Assembly: GCA_028712845.1 (NCBI GenBank)
Contig: JAQTPO010000036.1
Span: 1 to 14,362 of the forward strand
DNA from: Dehalococcoidales bacterium
Lineage (GTDB): Bacteria > Chloroflexota > Dehalococcoidia > Dehalococcoidales > Fen-1064
Direction of reading: 5' to 3'
DNA: 14,362 nucleotides
The notes under the pieces were generated by a model, which worked only from the letters and a program-made list of their open reading frames with translations, made no database searches and was not told the origin of the DNA. How positions within the stretch are numbered: position 1 is the first letter of the stretch; the number at the start of each line of letters is the position of its first letter. Below are positions 6,785 through 13,354 of this stretch, in pieces. The translations under genes were made by a program, and so were the position numbers.

Positions 6785-7504
6785 TTAGCTTAATGGCTTC
6801 TTTACCGGCATTCCGGAACGGCGCGGGTATCGTGCAGGAGTCGAGGCTATCTTCTCAATCACCACCAGGCACCGTCGGTCAGGGAACTCCGCCATGTCAA
6901 TCGGCTTCACTTCTTTCAGCCTGCCTCCGAGAACAGTAATAGCTCTTTTAGCGCCGTTCAATTCCTCTTCCATGTCCCCTCTTTTATGCGCAACCAGCCT
7001 GCCGCCGCTTTTACAAAAGGGGAGTGTCAATTCTACCAGTGTTGCCAGCGGCGCCACGCCGCGAGCGAGCACTAAATCGAACCGTTCCCTGTATTGAATC
7101 TGGTGAGCCACTTCTTCCGCCCGTCCGGTGACAACCTCAATATCTTCCAGTCCCAGTTTCTGTTTCAGATGATTTAAGAAAGTGATTTTCTTATTTGTGG
7201 AGTCCATTAATGACAGACATATCTCCGGGAAAACAATCTTCAGGGGAATACCCGGCACACCGGCGCCTGTGCCGATATCGATTACGCCAGGGTGGGGTTT
7301 ATTGACAGGTGGTTGCCAGACAGAGACCACCGTTAGTGAGTCCAGAAAATGATTGATTTGCACCGCTTCATATTCAGTGATGGCGGTCAGGTTCATCCGC
7401 TGGTTCCAGTCGGTTAGCTCCTCGTAATAAGTTTGGAGGAGCGCCAGCTGTTTCTCAGTGAGCCGTAAGCCCAGCTTCTCTGCCCCTTGACTCAGTTTTT
7501 CCAT
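6785..7504 (-). CDS. rsmG: 16S rRNA (guanine-N7) methyltransferase RsmG
   Basis: RsmG (GidB) methylates N7 of G527 in 16S rRNA using S-adenosylmethionine. From the ATG at 7504 the protein has 239 residues, the family's usual size. Seen: a helical N-terminus, WNQRMNLTAI (33-42), HFLDSL (52-57), the SAM-binding loop VIDIGTGAGVPGIPLKIVFPE (74-94), KKITFL (105-110), LARGVAPL (146-153), and the conserved basic C-terminus RYPRRSGMPVKKPL (225-238). The frame stays open upstream to 7591, but those 29 residues are hydrophobic, unlike the family, and would run over the promoter, so I reject that start. A GTG at 7513 is a second option because it coincides with the expected transcription start. No ribosome site precedes either start. 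The gene is divergent from the phosphorylase gene at 7603; gidA and the parA/parB genes often found next to it are absent. Confidence 0.95.
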   Translation of the reverse strand: MEKLSQGAEKLGLRLTEKQLALLQTYYEELTDWNQRMNLTAITEYEAVQINHFLDSLTVVSVWQPPVNKPHPGVIDIGTGAGVPGIPLKIVFPEICLSLMDSTNKKITFLNHLKQKLGLEDIEVVTGRAEEVAHQIQYRERFDLVLARGVAPLATLVELTLPFCKSGGRLVAHKRGDMEEELNGAKRAITVLGGRLKEVKPIDMAEFPDRRCLVVIEKIASTPARYPRRSGMPVKKPLS

Positions 7505-7519
7505 CGTTGCCACAAGTAC

Positions 7520-7528
7520 ATTATAGCA
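7520..7528 (-). promoter_or_regulatory. Extended -10 promoter of rsmG
   Basis: The minus strand reads TG-C-TATAAT (TATAAT at 7525-7520), a perfect extended -10 element with no good -35. A start 7 nt downstream would fall at about 7513, exactly on an in-frame GTG and 9 nt before the ATG, with no ribosome site between. This implies leaderless or near-leaderless translation. Confidence 0.55.
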
Positions 7529-7602
7529 GGATGGCAGGGCTTTTCTTTTGAGAAGAAACTGGGATAATAGCAGTACTAAATTCGTTATCATGGAGTATTA
7601 AA

Positions 7603-8214
7603 ATGGAAGAAATCCCACTTTTAGAATTTGACCCCGATAAAAATGTTTTAATTGAACCATCACGATTAATAAAAGGTAATACCTTACCCGAACACTGTGT
7701 TCTGCCTTTCTATGGTCCCTTGATTGAGAAACTGATAGCTTTGGGGTGTCGTAAGTTCGTTGTTTGTGGCTCTGGCGGCGTGCTCAAATCTGAATTAAAA
7801 AGAGGCTCGATAGTCATACCTGCATTAGCGCTAAGAGACGAGAGGACATCTTATCATTACCTCCCACCTTCACGTACGGTAGAAATGAATTCGGAAGTTG
7901 TGAACAAGCTTGAGGCTGTCCTTAAGAAACACCACATTAATTATGAAGTCGGTAAGACGTGGACCACAGATGCCTTTTACCGGGAAACAAAAGGCAAAAT
8001 CGCAAGAAGAAAGGCTGAAGGTTGCATAATGGTTGAAATGGAATGTGCTGCCATGCTCGCAGTCGCCAAGTTCCGGAGTGTAGCTTTCGGGCAATATCTC
8101 GGCGTCGGTGATGATGTCAGTGGTGATGAATGGGACCCAAGGTACGTTGATGATAAAATGTCATTTCAGGAGAAAATCTTCTGGCTTTCTGTGGAAGCTG
8201 TTTTAAGCCTATAA
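7603..8214 (+). CDS. Nucleoside phosphorylase (PNP/UDP family), internally shortened
   Basis: The family cleaves purine nucleosides or uridine with phosphate. This copy has 203 residues, against about 250 for close relatives as I remember them. Seen: MEEIPLLEFDPD (1-12) and IEPSRLIKG (17-25) at the N-terminus, then GCRKFVVCGSGG (48-59), GSIVIPALALRDERTSYHYLPPSRTVE (68-94), KTWTTDAFYRET (118-129), the ribose-binding VEMECAAM (143-150) and GVGDDVSGDEWD (167-178). Between PEHCVLPFYGPLIEKL (29-44) and IALGCRKF (45-52) the family normally has about 50 residues including the phosphate-binding G-x-G-x-P loop, and these are missing without breaking the frame. It may therefore be inactive, or bind a ligand without phosphorolysis. 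The ATG has GGAG 7 nt upstream. No stop or frameshift is present. Confidence 0.85.
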   Translation: MEEIPLLEFDPDKNVLIEPSRLIKGNTLPEHCVLPFYGPLIEKLIALGCRKFVVCGSGGVLKSELKRGSIVIPALALRDERTSYHYLPPSRTVEMNSEVVNKLEAVLKKHHINYEVGKTWTTDAFYRETKGKIARRKAEGCIMVEMECAAMLAVAKFRSVAFGQYLGVGDDVSGDEWDPRYVDDKMSFQEKIFWLSVEAVLSL

Positions 8215-8274
8215 ATGGGAATGAGGAGGAAGTGTCGTTGTGTATTGCTATGCTCCCCCAATGCGTTCGGTAGT

Positions 8275-8303
8275 TTGACTTTTACCCTCAGTTCCACTAT
8301 AAT
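8275..8303 (+). promoter_or_regulatory. Near-consensus sigma-70 promoter of the repeat-domain membrane protein
   Basis: TTGACT (8275-8280), a 17-nt spacer and a perfect TATAAT (8298-8303). Only 11 nt separate the -10 from the ATG at 8315, so the transcript should start about 5 nt before the start codon. That gap (CCCTTTCAATT) has no ribosome site. Confidence 0.8.
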
Positions 8304-8314
8304 CCCTTTCAATT

Positions 8315-9811
8315 ATGAAAATACTGAAAGGTTGCGCCCTCGCTTTATTGAGCTTTATCCTGTTTCTTTTACTTGTTGTCTTTGGCATCACCTACTCCGT
8401 TAACCAGGTAGTCCTCAACCCTCATTACATTGTCAAAATTCTGAACGATATCGATTTTTCACAGGTAATTCAAGAAACGATTGCCGAGCAGAGCTCCAGC
8501 GGAGATATGCCTGCCGAACTGCAGACCGCCCTCATCGATACTCTCGGTAAGATGGAACCGGTAATTAAGGAGCGTATCGGTATTGCCCTCGAAGATACCT
8601 CTGCCTATCTTAAGGGTAAAGGCACTACGCCGAATCTGAAGGAGACTCTGGGCAAATCTTTTATGAACTCACAGTTTGTTGCCGATTTACTGGACGAAGT
8701 TGACCTGTCCCAGCTGGTAGAGCAGACAGTGAAGGAGCAAGTCAATGCAGGAGAAGGCTTTTCCGAAGAAGTCATGAGCTCTATGATAGCCGCTATCGAT
8801 AAGCTGGAGCCTTCACTGAAGACACAGGTGGCGGCGGCTTCCGACCCCATCTTCAAGTATCTGCTGATGCAAACCTCCACAATCGACCTGAAAACCATAC
8901 TGAGACAGACCGTCCTCAGTAATAATTTTATGAGTGAGGTTGTCAATAGCCTTGATTTCAATGTCATGGCAAAGGATACACTAACGGAGCAAATCGGCAT
9001 GGCACAATTGCCAGGGGGTATCAATCTATCCAGTCAACAAATTGGCCGTGTCATAACTGCCATAGAGCCGTCTCTCAAAGCGGGACTGGCAAATGCGGCG
9101 GGACCCGTTGCCGATTATCTGGTTGGTGCAAAGTCAGATTTCAATGTCAGCATATCATTTTCACCTGCCATCCCGACACTAAAAACAGTGGTCAAGGAAG
9201 CCTACATGGCGCAACTTCCTGCGGAACTTCAAGGATTACCGCAGGCGGATATCGATACTGCCTTCGAGCAGTATTTCGCCGATTTTCAGCAGACCATCCC
9301 CGTCACCTTCGACCTTAACTCAGACGACTTGGGATTAGACACAACTGACCAGGTATCCACTGCTATTACAGAAGCTCAGAACGGTCTCACGAAAGCCAGA
9401 AACAACATCGATAAAGCAACACTGAAATTCGGGGAAAAACTCAAGGAAGTACGCACTTATGTCGGGCTTTTCCGCATCGCATTCATCTGTGTAATCGGAC
9501 TGATTGTGCTGATGATAATGGGCATAATATTGATTCACCGTAACGTGAAAGGTGTTTGTCGTAACCTGGGCATTGTCTTCTTCATCTACGGTGGCATAAT
9601 GTTTACCGGTGTGCTAATCGCGAAAAATATCGCCACTCAGAAATTAGGAGAAATGGACATCCCGCAGTCTCTACAACCTCTTCCGGGAATATTACTGGGA
9701 GATATTACCGCACCGTTACAAACCGTTAGCCTGGTCTGCTTGATTGGCGGGGTTCTGCTGATTGTAGCATCCTTCGTTTACCTGCAATTACGAAAAGCAC
9801 AGACAGGTTGA
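8315..9811 (+). CDS. Membrane protein with three tandem extracytoplasmic repeats, function unknown
   Basis: I do not recognise this 498-residue protein. It has an N-terminal membrane anchor or signal (about 8-28), a large soluble region (29-383) and three C-terminal membrane segments (about 384-407, 417-437 and 470-490), so the soluble part should face outside. That part contains three tandem repeats, at residues 35-117, 118-201 and 202-298. Each follows the same plan: Phe/Tyr-hydrophobic, then an (D/E)-x-(D)-(F/L)-(S/N) turn, a helix ending TxxEQ, then (M/L/I)EP-(S/V)-(L/I)-K, then a (A)-x-x-YL segment and a TLK/LKxxL helix. The clearest echoes are KMEPVIK (79-85), KLEPSLK (163-169) and AIEPSLK (249-255). 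A Gln/Ala-rich helical stretch (345-380) resembles a short coiled coil before the membrane. It is a single-gene unit with a strong promoter, convergent with the lhgO-like gene. No enzyme motif is visible; an envelope structural or sensing role is a guess. Confidence 0.85.
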   Translation: MKILKGCALALLSFILFLLLVVFGITYSVNQVVLNPHYIVKILNDIDFSQVIQETIAEQSSSGDMPAELQTALIDTLGKMEPVIKERIGIALEDTSAYLKGKGTTPNLKETLGKSFMNSQFVADLLDEVDLSQLVEQTVKEQVNAGEGFSEEVMSSMIAAIDKLEPSLKTQVAAASDPIFKYLLMQTSTIDLKTILRQTVLSNNFMSEVVNSLDFNVMAKDTLTEQIGMAQLPGGINLSSQQIGRVITAIEPSLKAGLANAAGPVADYLVGAKSDFNVSISFSPAIPTLKTVVKEAYMAQLPAELQGLPQADIDTAFEQYFADFQQTIPVTFDLNSDDLGLDTTDQVSTAITEAQNGLTKARNNIDKATLKFGEKLKEVRTYVGLFRIAFICVIGLIVLMIMGIILIHRNVKGVCRNLGIVFFIYGGIMFTGVLIAKNIATQKLGEMDIPQSLQPLPGILLGDITAPLQTVSLVCLIGGVLLIVASFVYLQLRKAQTG

Positions 9812-9813
9812 TG

Positions 9814-10005
9814 CCATCCTGAGCGACTTGTCCTGAGTGAAATCGAAGGAAGCGAATGCATCTAGTTCCACCCCACTTGCATAAATCGCTATTCTTAAGA
9901 CAATCTCTTCTCCCTTGAGGGGAGAAAATTAAGTTGAGGGTGAAATCAGACCCATCCCTTCTCCGTCATTGCGAGGTAACGAAGCAATCTCCGGGATGGG
10001 GAGGG
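9814..10005. repeat. Convergent intergenic space filled by pieces of three repeat families
   Basis: Between two converging genes lie three distinct repeat-like blocks. Block A (9814-9862) has TCCTGAGCGA then TCCTGAGTGAAATCGAAGGA and matches the element at 4719-4738. Block B (9903-9947) has the hairpin TTCTCCC-TTGAG-GGGAGAA (9908-9926) followed by a GTTGAGGGTGAAAT stretch. Block C (9951-10000) is a nested dyad: outer arms CCCATCCC (9951-9958) and GGGATGGG (9993-10000), inner arms ATTGC (9968-9972) and GCAAT (9984-9988), holding GTCATTGCGAGG. From memory all three resemble short non-coding repeats that are widespread in environmental genomes. They may also serve as bidirectional transcription stops, although none has a U-tract. 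Confidence 0.65.
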
Positions 10006-10010
10006 CATAT

Positions 10011-11135
10011 TCACCCCAAACTCTCCTTTGCTATGCCCGCCACATATCTGGCAATTGCAGGGGAAGACGTCAGCCCGGGTGATTCTATACCGATGAGATT
10101 AATCAAGCCGGGTAATCCCTTATCTGCCTCGTCCCTGATGACAAAATCGCGGAAACTTTCTCCCCGTCCCTGCAACTTTGGTCTGACACCGGCAAAATCC
10201 GGCGCAAGGTCGTCCGGTTCAATCGCCGGCAAGTACCTGTGCGCCGCCCGGTAAAAATCCGCCTTGCTTGTCTCATCCACCGTGTAATCTATGGTATCAA
10301 CGTATTTCACATTCGGACCGAGCCGCATACCGCCATCGAGAGACAGGGTAATATGGACACCGATGCCCGCTTGCTCCGGGACAGGATAGACCAGTCTGTT
10401 CACCAATCTCCCGACTTTGGGATTCAAACTGAAATACTCGCCTTTACAGTAATGAATTTTATACCCGGCTTTTTCTACATCAATCCCAGCCATTTGTGCC
10501 ACCCTGTCGCTGAAAAGACCCGCCGCATTAATCATGACACCGGATGTAATTGACGAAATGCCTTCACGGTCTTTGACACTTACTTCATAGCCGCCGGCTT
10601 TCTTAACAATGCCAATCACTTCGGCATTAAAAACGAATTCAGCGCCGCTTTCTTTAGCCCGACCGTAGAAAGACCGCATCAAATTATACGAATCGACGAC
10701 GCCGGTGGAAAGGGAGAGTAGCCCGGCAACTGCAGATACATTCGGTTCCAGTCTCTTTACTTCATCCTGAGAGAGCATTCTCAGACCCATAACACCGTTT
10801 TTAATTCCCTGTCGGTACAGTCTTTCAACCTCTCTGGTTTCTTCTGCATTAGCCGCCACAATAACCTTGCCCAGACGTTTGTGCCCGACGCCGTATTTTT
10901 CACAAAGAGCGTAGAGCAAAGGATTTCCTGCCACACAGAATTTTGCTTTGAGTGAGTTTTCAGGGTAATACAAGCCGGCATGAATCACTTCGCTGTTACG
11001 GCTGCTGGTTTCCAGTCCGAAAGTGCGGTTTTTCTCAAAAACATAGACTCGCTTGCCCGCGCACGACACTTCAGCCGCAATTGCCAGCCCCATCACCCCT
11101 GCACCGATAACGACAATATCAGCTTCTTTAGACAC
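10011..11135 (-). CDS. lhgO: LhgO-like FAD-dependent oxidoreductase (L-2-hydroxyglutarate type)
   Basis: This 374-residue DAO-family flavoprotein resembles L-2-hydroxyglutarate dehydrogenase/oxidase, which turns L-2-hydroxyglutarate into 2-oxoglutarate and passes electrons to a quinone or oxygen. Seen: the FAD-binding GAGVMG (11-16) with the ribose-binding acidic residue Glu34 in VYVFEKN, the family stretch SSRNSEVIHAGLYYPENSLKA (44-64), a second FAD region including MINAAGLFSDRVAQMAG (199-215), and the C-terminal GVRPKLQGRGESFRDF (317-332) and NLIGIESPGLTSSPAIA (347-363). It is shorter than E. coli LhgO (about 420). The start is GTG at 11135, with GAGGT 5 nt upstream. It follows gdhA after 119 bp containing a strong hairpin. 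The close link to gdhA and nrpR supports a 2-oxoglutarate role, but other hydroxy-acid substrates are possible. No soluble electron acceptor is encoded nearby. Confidence 0.85.
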   Translation of the reverse strand: MSKEADIVVIGAGVMGLAIAAEVSCAGKRVYVFEKNRTFGLETSSRNSEVIHAGLYYPENSLKAKFCVAGNPLLYALCEKYGVGHKRLGKVIVAANAEETREVERLYRQGIKNGVMGLRMLSQDEVKRLEPNVSAVAGLLSLSTGVVDSYNLMRSFYGRAKESGAEFVFNAEVIGIVKKAGGYEVSVKDREGISSITSGVMINAAGLFSDRVAQMAGIDVEKAGYKIHYCKGEYFSLNPKVGRLVNRLVYPVPEQAGIGVHITLSLDGGMRLGPNVKYVDTIDYTVDETSKADFYRAAHRYLPAIEPDDLAPDFAGVRPKLQGRGESFRDFVIRDEADKGLPGLINLIGIESPGLTSSPAIARYVAGIAKESLG

Positions 11136-11191
11136 AAATAACCTCAGATAGAGACCTGTGAAATTCTCAAATTATGGTTCCGAATAATAAG

Positions 11192-11228
11192 TATACCACG
11201 TGCCTCATTTTCAGAGGCACGTGGTATA
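11192..11228 (-). terminator. Perfect 15-bp hairpin between gdhA and the lhgO-like gene
   Basis: The arms TATACCACGTGCCTC (11192-11206) and GAGGCACGTGGTATA (11214-11228) pair perfectly around a 7-nt loop. It begins 27 bp after the gdhA stop. On the minus strand it is followed by CTTATTATTC, which is U-rich but not a clean U-run, so it is a probable terminator or read-through attenuator. Its core includes CACGTG. Confidence 0.7.
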
Positions 11229-11254
11229 AAGACTTTATATGATGCGAATAGGAT

Positions 11255-12502
11255 TTAGACCCAGCCGCGCAGTTTCATTGCCTCAACCACACGCCCCACC
11301 GCCAGTACATACGCCGCCTGTCTCATATTGACTTTATGTTTCCGGCTCGTATCCAGCACAGAATGGTATGCGGTAGTCATCTTCTTGTCCAGCCGCTCGT
11401 GGACTGTTTCTTCATCCCAGGGGTACATATCGAAGTTTTGTACCATCTCAAAATAGGAAACGGTCACGCCGCCGGCATTGCACAGGAAATCGGGAATAAC
11501 ATGCACGCCATTTTTGTACAGTATATCGTCGGCTTCCGGTGTGGTAGGTCCGTTTGCCAGTTCCGCAATAATCTTAGCTTTAATTTTACCGGCATTCTTT
11601 TCAGTGATGACATTTTCGATTGCCGCCGGAATAAGAATATCAACATCGAGAGTAAGAATTTCCTCATTGGTAATGTGTCTGCCATCCTTCATATTACACA
11701 CCGACGTTGTCTTCTCTTTGCAAGCTAAAGCCTCTTCCGGGTCAATACCATCAGCACAGAACCGCCCACCTTTACTGTCACAAACTGCCACTATTTTTGA
11801 CCCGAACAATTCCTGGCACAACTTTGCGGCATAGTAACCGGCATTTCCATAGCCCTGAATAGCAAATGTCGCTTTGCTCAAATCCATCTTCAGCACTTTC
11901 GCTGCTTCACGGATAGTTGCCATACCGCCGCGTGCTGTTGCATCACCGCGTCCCTTCGAACCACCGATGGGAATAGGTTTGCCGGTAATGACGCCGAACT
12001 GACTCTTACCGACTATGGTGGAATACTCATCCATCATCCATGCCATAATCTGCGGGGTGGTGTAAACATCCGGCGCAGGGATATCTCTCTCAGGCCCGAT
12101 GAATTGGAATACATGCCTGATGTAAGCACGGCTTAATCTCTCTAATTCACCCTTGGACAAAGCCTTCGGGTCACAAATGACGCCGCCTTTGGCGCCTCCC
12201 AGCGGAATATCGACCATAGCGCATTTCCACGTCATCCATGCAGAAAGAGCGCGCACGGTATCGACTGTCTCCTCAGGGTGGAAACGGATACCGCCTTTGG
12301 CAGGTCCTCTGGCATCGTTATACTGTATCCGGAATCCTCTGAACATTCTCATAGAGCCATCATCCATGAGGACGGGTATGGAGACGTGTAATTCACGCAT
12401 CGGGGTTTTAATAAAAGCAGTAATCTGGGGGTCAAGTTTCAAAATTTTCGCGCAATTGTCAATCTGTTCCTGCACAATTTCAAAAGAATTAAGTTTCGCC
12501 AC
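11255..12502 (-). CDS. gdhA: Glutamate dehydrogenase (hexameric, class I)
   Basis: The enzyme interconverts 2-oxoglutarate plus ammonium and glutamate using NAD(P)H. Its 415 residues are typical of the short hexameric type. Seen: RGPAKGGIRFHPE (65-77) with Lys69, TWKCAMVDIPLGGAKGG (91-107) with Lys93 and the catalytic Lys105, PAPDVYT (142-148) with Asp145, the Rossmann GYGNAG (217-222), and NAGGVTVSYFE (342-352) with Ser349. These correspond to the known substrate-contact residues of the clostridial enzyme. The residue after the second Rossmann strand is acidic (Asp242 in AVCDSKGG), which leans towards NAD, but the cofactor is not settled. The start is GTG at 12502, with AAGGAG 10 nt upstream. 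It follows hisF after 73 bp with a candidate promoter, so it can be transcribed separately from nrpR-hisF. Confidence 0.96.
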   Translation of the reverse strand: MAKLNSFEIVQEQIDNCAKILKLDPQITAFIKTPMRELHVSIPVLMDDGSMRMFRGFRIQYNDARGPAKGGIRFHPEETVDTVRALSAWMTWKCAMVDIPLGGAKGGVICDPKALSKGELERLSRAYIRHVFQFIGPERDIPAPDVYTTPQIMAWMMDEYSTIVGKSQFGVITGKPIPIGGSKGRGDATARGGMATIREAAKVLKMDLSKATFAIQGYGNAGYYAAKLCQELFGSKIVAVCDSKGGRFCADGIDPEEALACKEKTTSVCNMKDGRHITNEEILTLDVDILIPAAIENVITEKNAGKIKAKIIAELANGPTTPEADDILYKNGVHVIPDFLCNAGGVTVSYFEMVQNFDMYPWDEETVHERLDKKMTTAYHSVLDTSRKHKVNMRQAAYVLAVGRVVEAMKLRGWV

Positions 12503-12524
12503 TTTTTATGTACTCCTTCTTATT

Positions 12525-12534
12525 ATCATATGAT
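12525..12534. promoter_or_regulatory. Perfect 10-bp palindrome at the expected gdhA start site
   Basis: ATCATATGAT reads the same on both strands and lies over the expected transcription start of gdhA, between the candidate -10 and the ribosome site. It could be an operator, but it does not match the GGTA-N6-TACC or GGAA-N6-TTCC sites known for archaeal NrpR. Confidence 0.3.
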
Positions 12535-12535
12535 T

Positions 12536-12564
12536 TTTATTATCTTTAAGCGCTAAACGGTCAA
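12536..12564 (-). promoter_or_regulatory. Candidate promoter of gdhA
   Basis: On the minus strand, TTGACC (12564-12559) is followed after 17 nt by AATAAA (12541-12536), giving a start near 12529 and a leader of about 27 nt with the AAGGAG site. A second possible -10, TATGAT (12530-12525), would start within the ribosome site and is less likely. Confidence 0.45.
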
Positions 12565-12575
12565 TATTTTTGTCC

Positions 12576-13340
12576 CTATTCTCTAATCGATATCCCCCTT
12601 TCCTTAAGATATTTCTTGGCTTCCGGTATAGTAATTTCCCCGAAGTGGAAAACGGAAGCCGCCAGCACTGCGGCTGCCTTGCCTTTTTTCACTGCTTCAT
12701 AAAGATGTTCCAGTTTACCGGCGCCGCCGGAAGCAGTAATCGGCAACCAGACTGCATCTGCCACTGCCCTTGTCATCTCGATGTCATAACCCTCTTTAGT
12801 ACCATCGGCATCTCTACTCGTCAGCAGAATTTCACCGGCGCCCAGAGAAGCGACCTTCTGCGCCCACCAGACAACGTCCATTCCTGTCTGTTCGTCACCG
12901 CTATTGATGACAACCTCAAGCCGCGGGATATGTCCCGCCGGCGGATTCTTTTTACCATCGATTGCCACAACTAAATGGTCTCGTCCGAATTCTTTAACCG
13001 CCTGAGCAATCAATTGCGGATTTTGGACCGCTGCTGTATTGATCGATACTTTGTCCACGCCCATATCGAGCAGGGCTTTCATATCTTCCAGACTATTGAT
13101 GCCGCCGCCCACTGTGAATGGCACTGTAGTCACATCCCGCACTTTTTTCACCCAGTCCAGCCTCGTCTTCCGATTCTGCACGGTAGCAAAAATATCCAGA
13201 AATACCAGTTCATCGGCTCCCTGCTGGCAGTATGTCTGCGCCGCTTCCACCGGGTCGCGGGCATCCTTCAGGTCAACAAAATTGATGCCTTTGACCACCC
13301 TGCCTTCTTTGATATCCAGACATGGTATTATTTTGACCAT
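12576..13340 (-). CDS. hisF: Imidazole glycerol phosphate synthase, cyclase subunit HisF
   Basis: HisF forms the imidazole ring of histidine from PRFAR and ammonia supplied by the HisH glutaminase, releasing AICAR. The 254 residues form the expected single TIM barrel. Seen: [12 protein letters not shown] (7-18) with catalytic Asp9, the phosphate loop VGGGIN (77-82), VAIDGKK (125-131) with catalytic Asp128, [13 protein letters not shown] (174-186) and [13 protein letters not shown] (201-213). The loop at 174-180 reads SRDADG where most relatives have SMDRDG, a mild variant. GGGAGG (13355-13350) lies 9 nt before the ATG and overlaps the nrpR stop, which indicates translational coupling to nrpR. 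No hisH or other his gene is in the window, so this copy is separated from the rest of the pathway here. Confidence 0.96.
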   Translation of the reverse strand: MVKIIPCLDIKEGRVVKGINFVDLKDARDPVEAAQTYCQQGADELVFLDIFATVQNRKTRLDWVKKVRDVTTVPFTVGGGINSLEDMKALLDMGVDKVSINTAAVQNPQLIAQAVKEFGRDHLVVAIDGKKNPPAGHIPRLEVVINSGDEQTGMDVVWWAQKVASLGAGEILLTSRDADGTKEGYDIEMTRAVADAVWLPITASGGAGKLEHLYEAVKKGKAAAVLAASVFHFGEITIPEAKKYLKERGISIRE

Positions 13341-13354
13341 TTCTGTACACCTCC

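Noticed and set aside
7505..7591. Longer RsmG start at 7591 (29 extra residues)
   Set aside because: The extension is unlike the family and contains the extended -10 promoter; the ATG at 7504 gives the normal length.
8215..8403. 62-codon ORF starting at 8215
   Set aside because: It overlaps the promoter and the start of the well-supported membrane protein gene in another frame and has no family signal.
9908..9926. Hairpin TTCTCCC-TTGAG-GGGAGAA as an intrinsic terminator
   Set aside because: Neither strand has a U-tract after the stem; it fits better as part of a dispersed repeat.
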